Positions 24,382 through 32,729 of a stretch of 64,000 bases of DNA are shown piece after piece. A model generated the notes under the pieces. That model did not search any database, was not told the origin of the DNA, and saw only the letters and a program-made list of their open reading frames with translations. Source of the stretch: Vibrio sp. Of7-15 (GTDB taxonomy: Bacteria > Pseudomonadota > Gammaproteobacteria > Enterobacterales > Vibrionaceae); NCBI RefSeq assembly GCF_022347565.1, contig NZ_JAKRGH010000003.1, positions 62,001 to 126,000 on the forward strand, given 5' to 3'. The first letter of the stretch is position 1. The number at the start of each line of letters is the position of its first letter. A program made the position numbers and the translations under genes.

Positions 24382-27207
24382 TCATGAGTCTGGATGCTGA
24401 GAGGGAAAGTTGATGAAATAGTTTAATCCTGCTCCTGGGGCTGTGGTAATTTGCACCTCTCCTCCAAGTTTTCTATTTACTAAATTGTAGACAAGGTGGG
24501 CCCCTAGGCCGCTGCCACCTTCATTGCGCTTGGTGGTATAAAATGGGTCAAAGAGGTTCTTTTCACCTTCATAATCAAGCCCAACCCCATTATCTCGAAA
24601 ATGAAGGCGTGTCATATCGTCTTCCTGAGTGACCTTGATATCAATTTGGCCTGTTTGCTCTGGCTCAAATGCATGTAATAAACTATTCATAATTAAATTA
24701 GTGAGGATCTGGGAGATAGCGCCAGGGTAGGAGGTGCAGACAATGTGTGGTTCACATTCAACATTAATGACATGGGGAACACGTTTTAACTTGGGGCGCA
24801 GAGAAAGCAAAATTTCATCAATGTATTCTTTAAATTGGAATTGGCGTAATTCATCACTGGATTGATCAACGGCCACTTGTTTGAAGCTTTGGATCAGCTT
24901 TGAAGCGCGCTCATTATTTTTCAGGATGATTTCGGAAGATTCATCGCACAGCTCCATAAACTCCAGCAGTTGAGATTCGCTTAACTTACCTTCATCATAA
25001 AGCTGTTTAAGTACACTGGCTTCTTCATGGAGGTTGGATGCTGCGGTGACACAGACTCCAATCGGCGTATTAATTTCATGGGCAATCCCAGCGACTAATT
25101 TACCCAGTGAAGCCTGTTTTTCATTTTCAACCAATTGAGACTGTGCTTCTTGTAATTGATTCATGGCATCTTGTAGCTCTTGGGTGCGGTCATCAACTAA
25201 GGTTTGCAATTGCTCACTATAACGCATGGCCAATTGTTCTTTTTCTTGTGCGTAATTAAGCTGCTTGCGGAGTTGAGTTGGGCTTACTTTTAGTTGGCTC
25301 AACATCTGGCGGTAGCAATTTTCTAAAGCGTTATTTTCAAATTCAGTAAATAATTCTGATTTTTTTATTAATATATGTGCCATAGCGGCACCTGTTATCC
25401 CGCTTAGCATTCGCTCTGCTGTTTTTTCTATATCGGCTAACTCTTGAACATTGATGGTGGTTTTATTGTGGACTTTGGACTCTGTTAAGCAGGTATCGAG
25501 CTTTTGTTTGGTTTCATTTTCAGGAAGGTATTGATTGAATAACTGGGTCAATATATTTACTTTTTGTTGCAGGTTGATATCTTGCGGCAAATCCAGTTGT
25601 TTTAAATCCTCCTCTCCCTGCCTTTTAGTCATAACATCAATAAATTCAGCATTATAGCGATCCTCTTCTTTTGATGTTTTACAAAATAGGCTGGCAATAA
25701 TAGCGGTAGAGACATTAGCAATTAACGACCAAAAAGCTCCGTGGCTAACTCTATCCATTTCTGTACCAAATAAACGCTCAGGGTGAAGCCAGCTGATCCC
25801 CCATGGTCCGTACTGGAGCATATTTGCATCAATCCAGCCGCTTTTCATAATGGCAGGAATAAATAAGCAATACGCCCAGACTAAAAAGCCTGCGCTTATT
25901 CCTGCAATCGCACCAGCAGTGTTCACATGCCGCCAATAGACCCCCATCAGCACTAAAGGCAAAAATTGCAAAACAGCGCAAAAGGAAATCATCCCCATAT
26001 TGGCTAGCATGTAAGACTCACCTAAGAATAAATAAAACGCCTGTCCTGCCCCCAGCACTAAAAAGACGGCCAACCAACGGACTTGTAGAAGGTATTTGCT
26101 TAAACGACTTTTGGGGGCGAGCCACTGCATAAGAGGTAATGCAAGGTGATTACTGAACATGGTGGACAGCGTCATGCCAGATACCATTAACATGGCCATA
26201 GACGCAGAGAAGCCACCGATGAATACCAATAGAGCAAGTTCACTTTGTTCTGCTAATAATGGTAATGCCAACATATAGCGATCAGCATGTTGTGGCCCAA
26301 TAGCAAGTAGGCCTGCGGCGGCGATGGGGGTGACAAACATGGTCATGAGCAGCAAATAAATAGGCAAGGCCCATTGTACTTTTTTAATGTAGGTTGGCTC
26401 AGAATTTTCCACTACCATGACATGAAATTGGCGCGGTAGCATGATAAAGGCGGAACCAGCCAAAAGAAGAAAGCTTATCCATGTCATTAAATTTGGTCGG
26501 CTCGCCATTTTGTCAGCAGCTTCTGGCAGTTGTTGTTGTAGTTGGTCAAAAATATCAAAGGGGCCATCAAACATAAAAAAGCACACAAAAATGCCAGCCA
26601 CCAGCATGGCGATCAGCTTAACTGCGCCCTCTACGGCTAGGGCAAGCATCATACCCGGGTGACGCTCAGTAGGGTCGAGGTGGCGAATCCCAAAGATAAT
26701 GGTAAATAGAGCAACGCCAATCCATACCAGCCACGTCACTGATAGGTGGTTGTCTCCGCTGGTGGAAAGGATAAGGTTGATGGAGCTATTAATGGCTTTT
26801 AGTTGCAGTGCGAGGTAGGGGACAATGCCTATCATGGCAACAATAGAGACAAGGCCAGCGAGATAAAGGCTGCGGTTAAATCGTGCAGAAAGAAAATCGG
26901 CAATGCTGTTGACGTGATACACCTGTTTGATCAGTAAAATACGTTGCATTAAGGGCCAAATGACAAGCATGAGTAGTGTTGGGCCAAGGTAGATGGTAAA
27001 CATCAAAATACCGGATCGCGAGGCGAGTCCAACGCTGCCAAAAAATGTCCAGCTGGTGCAATAGATGGCAATCGAGAAGATATACACAATGACGCTGGAT
27101 GAGATCCTTTGAGCCCGTTCATTACCCGATTCGGCCCACGTGGCTAAAAAATACAAAACACCAATATAGGCAAGGATCACGATAATGAGGGTCGTGGCAC
27201 TGATCAT
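24382..27207 (-). CDS. Hybrid sodium:solute symporter/histidine kinase (CbrA-like)
   Basis: The 941-residue protein begins with about 13 helices of the SLC5 sodium:solute symporter family (about residues 1-500, including SIADFLSARFNRSLYLAG and GGFSASMAMLMVSGMTLS). A helical linker and coiled coil follow (about 630-690). The kinase module has the phospho-accepting His at about 710 in VAGIAHEINTP, then NLIMNSLLHAF, DNGVGLD and GGSGLGAHLVYNLV. CbrA in Pseudomonas has this architecture and can transport histidine. The likely partner is the HD-GYP regulator downstream. A good ribosome site (AAAGAGG) precedes the start. Confidence 0.9.
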   Translation of the reverse strand: MISATTLIIVILAYIGVLYFLATWAESGNERAQRISSSVIVYIFSIAIYCTSWTFFGSVGLASRSGILMFTIYLGPTLLMLVIWPLMQRILLIKQVYHVNSIADFLSARFNRSLYLAGLVSIVAMIGIVPYLALQLKAINSSINLILSTSGDNHLSVTWLVWIGVALFTIIFGIRHLDPTERHPGMMLALAVEGAVKLIAMLVAGIFVCFFMFDGPFDIFDQLQQQLPEAADKMASRPNLMTWISFLLLAGSAFIMLPRQFHVMVVENSEPTYIKKVQWALPIYLLLMTMFVTPIAAAGLLAIGPQHADRYMLALPLLAEQSELALLVFIGGFSASMAMLMVSGMTLSTMFSNHLALPLMQWLAPKSRLSKYLLQVRWLAVFLVLGAGQAFYLFLGESYMLANMGMISFCAVLQFLPLVLMGVYWRHVNTAGAIAGISAGFLVWAYCLFIPAIMKSGWIDANMLQYGPWGISWLHPERLFGTEMDRVSHGAFWSLIANVSTAIIASLFCKTSKEEDRYNAEFIDVMTKRQGEEDLKQLDLPQDINLQQKVNILTQLFNQYLPENETKQKLDTCLTESKVHNKTTINVQELADIEKTAERMLSGITGAAMAHILIKKSELFTEFENNALENCYRQMLSQLKVSPTQLRKQLNYAQEKEQLAMRYSEQLQTLVDDRTQELQDAMNQLQEAQSQLVENEKQASLGKLVAGIAHEINTPIGVCVTAASNLHEEASVLKQLYDEGKLSESQLLEFMELCDESSEIILKNNERASKLIQSFKQVAVDQSSDELRQFQFKEYIDEILLSLRPKLKRVPHVINVECEPHIVCTSYPGAISQILTNLIMNSLLHAFEPEQTGQIDIKVTQEDDMTRLHFRDNGVGLDYEGEKNLFDPFYTTKRNEGGSGLGAHLVYNLVNRKLGGEVQITTAPGAGLNYFINFPSQHPDS

Positions 27208-27218
27208 AGCGAACCTCT

Positions 27219-27395
27219 TTATTCAGCAAGGAAGCGTAAGAGCACGATTAAACAACACCAGATCACAAGTACGCTGATCAGTAGAGTACCAATAGGGAGA
27301 GGGATGCTAGCAGCCACTGGCCAAGTAACCAGTAACGTGGCGAGCACTAAAATTAAGAGTCGAAGAGCGGGTTGATTATTGTTCTTAATCCACAC
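27219..27395 (-). CDS. Small two-helix membrane protein preceding the symporter kinase (CbrX-like)
   Basis: I start at a GTG (27395) because AGAAGGAG lies 8 nt before it; the upstream ATG at 27431 has no ribosome site. The 58-residue product has two helices (LLILVLATLLVTWPVAA and LLISVLVIWCCLIVLL). It ends 11 bp before the SLC5-kinase start. Small membrane proteins are found next to cbrA in Pseudomonas (CbrX) and next to SLC5 transporters in general, so it may be an accessory subunit of the symporter part. Confidence 0.75.
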   Translation of the reverse strand: MWIKNNNQPALRLLILVLATLLVTWPVAASIPLPIGTLLISVLVIWCCLIVLLRFLAE

Positions 27396-27473
27396 AGTGA
27401 GAACTCCTTCTGCGTTACTAATAGATAGCATAGTCCAGCTTGGAAGGAGTTAGGGAGCTCTATGGTCGCCTCC

Positions 27474-28589
27474 TTATTTATAGTGGTGCTTAATGACGTT
27501 GATTAGGCTCTTAATGTCAGATGCATTGTTATAAATATGCGGTGAGATTCGAATGCCGTGGCTACGTTCATCAATACTGATTCTTTGTTGTGCTAAAGCG
27601 GCGGTGATGTGAGGTTGCCGCTGTTTAAAATTTAATACCACGGTGCCACTACGTTTTGCTTCCAAGGTAGGAGATGCCACTTCATGACTAAACTCATTGG
27701 TAATCATATTAATTAAGGTTTGGTTATGTTTCCGTATTTTGTCTGCTCCTATCCGAGATAAATACATAATGCTGTTCGAGGCAATGACATAAGGAGCAAT
27801 GGATGGCGTTCCGCCCCAAAACCTCAGGGCGTTGTCTTGATATTGAAAATGGTGAATATCAAACTCGAATGGGTTTTCATGGGAAAACCAGCCTACATCT
27901 TTAGGTGTACATAATGACAAAATATCTGGATTGACCCATAAGTACGCCGCGCCTGGACCACCACATAACCATTTCACGCTAGAGCCGATAAGAAAATCTG
28001 GCTTTAATGCATTTAAGTGCAATGGAATAACGCCAGCCGATTGAGCAACGTCAACAACGGATACAGCGTTATGTTCGTGGGCTAATGTCACTATGTGTTC
28101 AATGGGGGCGCGCTGCCCTGTATTGGAGTAGGCATGGCTGATAAACACTAAATCGGTATTATTATTTACATATTCAGCCCAAACGTTGGGGTCGGTAATA
28201 TTGAGATGTTTAGGTATATAGGTAATGCAGGCTTGGTGAGGCAGGGCTTTTTGTAGCACAAACCCCATACTGGGAAAGTCTTGCTCACTCATGACTATAC
28301 GGGGGCGCGACACTTGAAGAGAAGCTAGCGACATAACGACTTTACTGAGGGTGCTAGACAAGTTCACTTGTGGGCAAAAATTGCTCATGGAAGAGTGAAA
28401 CAACAATCCCAGAGCCGTTCGAAATGAATCAATTTGTGTTAGCCATTGTTGCCACGGATCACCATGAGAAGTTTGCCATGGTTCAAAGAAATGATCTGTA
28501 AAAAATTGTTGGCTAGTTTTTAAAGGTCGCCCCACAGAGTGGCTGAGTAGATAGGTGCCATCAGGAAGTAGAAAGTCATCGCTGTACAT
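27474..28589 (-). CDS. Kynureninase-like class V aminotransferase-fold PLP enzyme
   Basis: The 371-residue protein belongs to fold-type I, class V PLP enzymes. Asp180 (SVVDVAQSAGVIPL) would contact the pyridine nitrogen, and Lys206 in GSSVKWLCGGPGAAYLWV is the Schiff-base lysine in the kynureninase-type context. It is somewhat shorter than usual kynureninase (about 415). It begins 17 bp after the PrnB-like gene, so the two are likely co-transcribed. A C-C-cleaving kynureninase-like reaction on the product of its neighbour is plausible, but a cysteine desulfurase-like or transaminase activity is not excluded. Confidence 0.8.
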   Translation of the reverse strand: MYSDDFLLPDGTYLLSHSVGRPLKTSQQFFTDHFFEPWQTSHGDPWQQWLTQIDSFRTALGLLFHSSMSNFCPQVNLSSTLSKVVMSLASLQVSRPRIVMSEQDFPSMGFVLQKALPHQACITYIPKHLNITDPNVWAEYVNNNTDLVFISHAYSNTGQRAPIEHIVTLAHEHNAVSVVDVAQSAGVIPLHLNALKPDFLIGSSVKWLCGGPGAAYLWVNPDILSLCTPKDVGWFSHENPFEFDIHHFQYQDNALRFWGGTPSIAPYVIASNSIMYLSRIGADKIRKHNQTLINMITNEFSHEVASPTLEAKRSGTVVLNFKQRQPHITAALAQQRISIDERSHGIRISPHIYNNASDIKSLINVIKHHYK

Positions 28590-28606
28590 AAGAAACCTAC
28601 GTGATT

Positions 28607-29782
28607 TTAGTGTCTATCTAATGTGGATTTAAGCTTTTGAATGTCTTTGTATCGTGTATAAATATCACTGCGATCAGCAGCAGCACGGCGGTCGCGAAGT
28701 TTTTCCAGTGAATTGAGTAATACGGGCAATGGTGGGCCGCTGGCCGTGAGTTTATCCATGTGTTGCTGATTCATGTTACTAGATGGAATGGCGATGTATT
28801 TTGTAACCAGTTGATTATGGTGCTGAATGGCTGTTTTACCGTGGAGTTCACATACCTCTAAAAAGAGTGCTAGGTTTTCTTGATACCAATTGTGGTTGCT
28901 GTGTTTGGTTTGGCTTAGAAAATCATCCATCATGCTTTGTCGGCGCATACAGTCTCGTAGAATTTGTTGATCTTCTGGCATCATAAACAAGAATTTATCC
29001 ACCAATATTTGCGAATAAGAAGGCTCGTTTGCCACACACAAACCAAGCAGCAAATCAATGACATTAATGCCTGCAAAATCCCCCGCATTAGCCCCCCGAT
29101 ACACTTGGGTGCCGACTCGATAAGGTTTGTAATAAGGGCGAACACAATAGAAAAAACGATCCGGATCCAGCTTTTCAAATAGTTGTGAATTCGAATCAAA
29201 TACGTCTTGCAGTGCTTGTTTTGTTACTTTGAGTAACTCGCGGCTAATAGGGTGAGAAATACCAAGAGGTTGAATTTTTAATAAAGCATCCGCCGCACGT
29301 TTGTAGGCCAAAATACCTTTGGTGTTGTAATCAACAAACAGCTTTTCATCGGTGAGATCGCTAAACCGCTTGTACAAGCCGTTACTGGCCGAGTTGTGTG
29401 TGGTGAGGTGTGCGGTAGAAAACCGCGGTGTTACTCCAATAGAAGCCCCAATGTGCATAGCCAGTGCAGAGGCTTCTTTTAATGGTGAGGTGGTTTCACG
29501 TGAAGGCTCTGTGATTTCATGTCGACGACAAGCCGCCATGTATAGCCCCACATTGCCTAACAAGTTAAAGTCTTCATCAAATCCTTCATCGGTATTCCCT
29601 TCGGCTAATAGTTTTGTAATATATGCTCGGCCTTCCTCTTCAAGTTGTTGTTTTTCCTGTTCACCGATGTTTTCCACATTGGCTTTATCGTTTTGAGCCC
29701 AATAAAGGCGCTCCAGCTCAGAATTAATTTCCACAAAGGCGGTTCTGATCCAGTGATCAAAGATTTCAGTATTTTTTGTCAC
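28607..29782 (-). CDS. PrnB/IDO-superfamily (DUF1864-like) haem protein
   Basis: The 391-residue protein resembles the family of PrnB, the pyrrolnitrin enzyme acting on 7-chlorotryptophan, and the IDO-like protein of Shewanella frigidimarina. These are haem proteins structurally related to tryptophan/indoleamine dioxygenases. Visible features are GNVGLYMAACRRHEITEP, TPRFSTAHLTTHNSASNG, PYYKPYRVGTQVYRGANAG and the region NHNWYQENLALFLEVCELHG, which could supply the proximal His. It starts with GTG. No halogenase or other pyrrolnitrin gene is adjacent; the partner is a kynureninase-like enzyme, so an indole-ring-opening role is inferred. Upstream boxes match those of the nearby Lrp regulator. 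Confidence 0.75.
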   Translation of the reverse strand: MTKNTEIFDHWIRTAFVEINSELERLYWAQNDKANVENIGEQEKQQLEEEGRAYITKLLAEGNTDEGFDEDFNLLGNVGLYMAACRRHEITEPSRETTSPLKEASALAMHIGASIGVTPRFSTAHLTTHNSASNGLYKRFSDLTDEKLFVDYNTKGILAYKRAADALLKIQPLGISHPISRELLKVTKQALQDVFDSNSQLFEKLDPDRFFYCVRPYYKPYRVGTQVYRGANAGDFAGINVIDLLLGLCVANEPSYSQILVDKFLFMMPEDQQILRDCMRRQSMMDDFLSQTKHSNHNWYQENLALFLEVCELHGKTAIQHHNQLVTKYIAIPSSNMNQQHMDKLTASGPPLPVLLNSLEKLRDRRAAADRSDIYTRYKDIQKLKSTLDRH

Positions 29783-29876
29783 GGCCTAGTCCATTAGTTA
29801 ATGTTGCTAATATGTTAATTTTATACTCAATATCAAAGTGTAATTCGTTAAAGGGATAGAGAGTTTGTACAGTGAT

Positions 29877-29922
29877 TAGCGTTATTCGATAAAAATCTAA
29901 GATAAATTATCGAAAATCACTC
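29877..29922. promoter_or_regulatory. Candidate Lrp-family operator upstream of the PrnB-like operon
   Basis: The right box TATCGAAAATCACTC (29908-29922) is the inverse of a left box at 29877-29891 that keeps AG-G and TTTCGATA-like positions (11 of 15); an exact TTCGATAA/TTATCGAA core is at 29885-29892 and 29907-29914. Box centres are 31 bp apart, the same as in the repeat before the Lrp/AsnC gene at 32683-32728. It lies 95-140 bp before the PrnB-like start. Confidence 0.65.
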
Positions 29923-30020
29923 GTTGGTATTGATCTGGGAAGGTTGCGTTTTGCATTTTGCAACGCAGATAAGGGCGTTAAAGTTAGATTTTGTCTAAAA
30001 ATGAGTAAATTTAAGGAGAT

Positions 30021-30059
30021 ATGGCTTGGTATTCATCTTGCGTTACTGGAAATAAATAA
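30021..30059 (+). CDS. Possible 12-residue leader peptide
   Basis: AAGGAG (30013-30018) is placed ideally before an ATG that opens the frame MAWYSSCVTGNK and a TAA stop. It ends 27 bp before the LruC-domain gene. The ribosome site is stronger than many in this window. It could be a translated leader with a regulatory role, or a chance match; there is no attenuator-like terminator visible. Confidence 0.3.
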   Translation: MAWYSSCVTGNK

Positions 30060-30086
30060 TTTTGGGGATACGCAAAGGAGATCAAG

Positions 30087-32180
30087 ATGAGAAGAGAAGC
30101 ATTGATCCTATTTCTTGCTCTGCAATCAAGTATGGCCTTTGGTGCGGCATTCTCTACTTGCCCATCAAAAGCCTTCTTGATTCAAGACACCACCGCTAAA
30201 TTATATGGTGTTAATCTGGTTTCTGGTGATCACACCTTACTGTCAGACAGTATGAATACATCAGGAAAGATCAACGGCATGGGCTTTAACTTTCATGATA
30301 ACTATCTTTATGGCTTTGGTTATGAAGCTAAAAATGTAGTGAGAATTGGCGATGATTATCAGGCCGAAGCGTTATCAGCCACAGGACTTCCGAATACTAA
30401 TTTTTATGTTGGTGATATTTCGCTATCAGAAAATGCGTACTACGTATATAGAAAGGGAGGAAGTTATGGTTTGTATAAAATTCCTCTTGATCCTTTAGAT
30501 GCTAATTATCTTCAAGCAACCAGAGTTATTGATGGTGGTTCATTAAATCTGAATATCTACGATTTGGCGTTTAACCCAGTAACCAATGAAGTTTACAGTG
30601 TTGATGGTGGGGGTAATCTACACCGCATTAATGTCAGTACAGGGGGAGCAACCTCATTGGGCAATGTTGGAGTCAGCGGCACTTTTGGTGCGGTTTATTT
30701 TGATGTGAATCAGAACCTATACATTAGCCGAAACAGCGACGGTGTAATTTTTCGTATTGCGATAGGTGAAGGTGCAACAACAGCGGAGCATTTCACGTAC
30801 GGGCCAAGTTCGGGTAATAATGATGGTGCTCGCTGTGCTATGGCTGCGGTCGTTGATGAAGATAGTGACCCAACCGTAGATTACGGTGATGCGCCAGATA
30901 CATATGGAACTTCCCTTGATAGTAATGGCCCGCGACATGGAGTATCAGGCTTGTATTTAGGCTCGTTGGTGGATGCAGAGCATCATGCATTAGTATCACC
31001 GAGCTCTGATGAAGGGGATCAACTGGCTGACGATGATGGTATTGGTTTTGTGTCTGTTATTGAAAGTGGTCAAAAATACTTATTACAGATCGAATCAAAC
31101 GGCAGTGGTTATTTGAATGCTTGGCTGGATTGGAACCAAAATGGCCAGTTTGATTCTGGCGAGCAAATCATTACAGACATGGCATTAACGGGTGGTATCA
31201 ATAATGTGTTGTTGGATGCGCCATCTGATTTAGTGGAAGGCATGACTTGGGCGCGTTTTCGTTACAGCTCAACGGCAGGCATTGGCCCTACGGGTGGTGT
31301 GTCGGATGGTGAGGTGGAAGATTACTCGGTGTACATCACGTCATTGTCATTGACTGCTCATTACAATGCCAATACCACCGTTGCTTTTGAAGATTCATGG
31401 CCTCGTAAAGGGGATTACGACATGAATGATTTGGTGTCGACTTACGACAGTACGGTTTATGTCAATGACGCCAATAATGTTGAAAAGATCATTATCTCCG
31501 GGACCATTATTGCTTCTGGGGCTTCTTATCATAACGGGTTCGCTATCCATTTCCCTGGTATTGCGACGGGAGATGTATCCAACTCTCTTTCAACCTTAAC
31601 GGTAAATGGTGCTATTGCCAGCCATGACATGTTTGAATCAGCGTCCACTTATTTATCTGTGGTGATAAGCCCAGATGTGGAAGAGGCAATCACCAAACTA
31701 AGTGGTTGTTCCTTCTATCGAACAGAAAGCAGTGCGGGTTGTGCACAAAGCATTCAATACAGTTTTGAAGCGCAAATCAACGTAACAGGTACTGTGCCGT
31801 ATAGCTCTATGCCAGTAATGCCGTTTGATCCGTATCTCTTCGGTGTTTCCACTCACTACCATGGTGATGACTTTAGTGTAGCGCCAAGTAATGCGTTAGA
31901 AATCCACTTGAAAAATAAAGCCCCAACCAATCTATTCAATACTGATTATTTTGGCTTGGGAGATGACAGAAGTTCAGTCGCGAGTGGTGTTTACTTTCTA
32001 ACAGACACAGGACTTCCTTGGGCGATTTCGGTTTCTGATTCATGGGTTCATCCGTACGAGTTTAAAGATATTTCAGAAGCTTACCCAGATTTTATTAACT
32101 TTGTGACCACTGCTGGTGGTGAAAATGGAGATTGGTATTTGTCTGAAAAAGCGAATTCTGCACTGATTTATTCTAATTAG
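30087..32180 (+). CDS. Secreted protein with GEVED and LruC (DUF4842) domains
   Basis: The 697-residue product has a signal peptide (cleavage near SMAFGAAFS). An N-terminal propeller-like region (about 25-250; GMGFNFHDNYLYGFG, DLAFNPVTNEVYSVDGGG) resembles DUF6923. A GEVED domain follows (about 265-415; DYGDAPDTYG, LNAWLDWNQNGQFDSGEQI, GVSDGEVEDYSVYI). The C-terminal LruC domain (about 420-690) starts near FEDSWPRKGDYDMNDLV. Several Asp-rich turns suggest calcium binding. It is probably exported and surface associated. The next gene, a lipoprotein, is 10 bp downstream. AAAGGAG precedes the ATG. Confidence 0.85.
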   Translation: MRREALILFLALQSSMAFGAAFSTCPSKAFLIQDTTAKLYGVNLVSGDHTLLSDSMNTSGKINGMGFNFHDNYLYGFGYEAKNVVRIGDDYQAEALSATGLPNTNFYVGDISLSENAYYVYRKGGSYGLYKIPLDPLDANYLQATRVIDGGSLNLNIYDLAFNPVTNEVYSVDGGGNLHRINVSTGGATSLGNVGVSGTFGAVYFDVNQNLYISRNSDGVIFRIAIGEGATTAEHFTYGPSSGNNDGARCAMAAVVDEDSDPTVDYGDAPDTYGTSLDSNGPRHGVSGLYLGSLVDAEHHALVSPSSDEGDQLADDDGIGFVSVIESGQKYLLQIESNGSGYLNAWLDWNQNGQFDSGEQIITDMALTGGINNVLLDAPSDLVEGMTWARFRYSSTAGIGPTGGVSDGEVEDYSVYITSLSLTAHYNANTTVAFEDSWPRKGDYDMNDLVSTYDSTVYVNDANNVEKIIISGTIIASGASYHNGFAIHFPGIATGDVSNSLSTLTVNGAIASHDMFESASTYLSVVISPDVEEAITKLSGCSFYRTESSAGCAQSIQYSFEAQINVTGTVPYSSMPVMPFDPYLFGVSTHYHGDDFSVAPSNALEIHLKNKAPTNLFNTDYFGLGDDRSSVASGVYFLTDTGLPWAISVSDSWVHPYEFKDISEAYPDFINFVTTAGGENGDWYLSEKANSALIYSN

Positions 32181-32190
32181 GAGAAGAACA

Positions 32191-32652
32191 ATGAAATATT
32201 GTTTTAGTGTGTTTTTTCTTATGTTACTGGTTGCTTGCGGCGGCGGGGATAGTGGTGACGACTCAGGAAATAGCAGTGTTAGTACGCCTTCTACTGGTCC
32301 AACGCCAGCGACAAAAACGGCAGACCTATCTACCACGGAGGAATTTGATTTTTCTACTCATAAAACCGTAATGGTAGCTGTGGATCTGACTAATGCGGCA
32401 TTAACGCCGATGTTGCTGAATATTTGTACGTCTTTTGTGGAAAAAAATGCGCAAGTCATTGTCGATCAAAGTAGCTGTGTCGTTAAGCAAAAGGTGAGTG
32501 GTACTTATTATGAGTACAGTATGGAACTGAGTAATCATCAACAGTCTTTGGCGGTTCAGCTGTGGCAATCGGAGCCAGAGTTGACAAACGTGACACAAAT
32601 TTTGGATGTGTCAGACAACATAGCGTCTTCTTTGGTACGAGTCGATTTTTAA
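32191..32652 (+). CDS. Small lipoprotein, partner of the LruC-domain protein
   Basis: The 153-residue protein has a lipobox LLVAC (Cys16) followed by a Gly/Asp/Ser-rich linker (to about residue 48) and a compact globular domain containing two Cys (NICTSF and QSSCVV) that could form a disulphide. The linker begins GGGDSGDDS, so there is no Asp directly at +2; outer-membrane sorting is therefore likely. It is 10 bp after the LruC-domain gene with AGGAGAAG before the ATG. No known family was recognised. It may anchor or assist the secreted partner. Confidence 0.8.
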   Translation: MKYCFSVFFLMLLVACGGGDSGDDSGNSSVSTPSTGPTPATKTADLSTTEEFDFSTHKTVMVAVDLTNAALTPMLLNICTSFVEKNAQVIVDQSSCVVKQKVSGTYYEYSMELSNHQQSLAVQLWQSEPELTNVTQILDVSDNIASSLVRVDF

Positions 32653-32682
32653 TAAAAAGGTGAAGTGTGTGTTACTGATACA

Positions 32683-32728
32683 GAGTGATTTTCGATACAC
32701 TGAATGAAATTGATATCGGAAATCACTC
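32683..32728. promoter_or_regulatory. Inverted repeat abutting the Lrp/AsnC gene (probable autoregulatory operator)
   Basis: GAGTGATTTTCGATA (32683-32697) and TATCGGAAATCACTC (32714-32728) are inverted with one mismatch in 15, a 16-bp spacer and centres 31 bp apart. The right box ends one base before the ATG at 32730. The same box is found before the PrnB-like operon. Confidence 0.75.
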
Positions 32729-32729
32729 A

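Larger units (their letters stand above)
29783..30086. other. Divergent regulatory region between the PrnB-like operon and the LruC-domain gene
   Basis: This 304-bp region holds a pair of Lrp-like boxes (29877-29922, listed separately). An imperfect dyad around 29945-29967 (TTGCA/TGCAA inside TGCG/CGCA) follows. A 12-codon frame with an ideal AAGGAG site is at 30021-30059. On the minus strand TATAAAAT just before the PrnB-like gene (around 29817-29824) may serve as a -10. It probably drives both directions. Confidence 0.55.

Noticed and set aside
30001-30090. 29-codon frame overlapping the LruC-domain start
   Set aside because: No ribosome site; the 12-codon frame with an ideal site is the better candidate.
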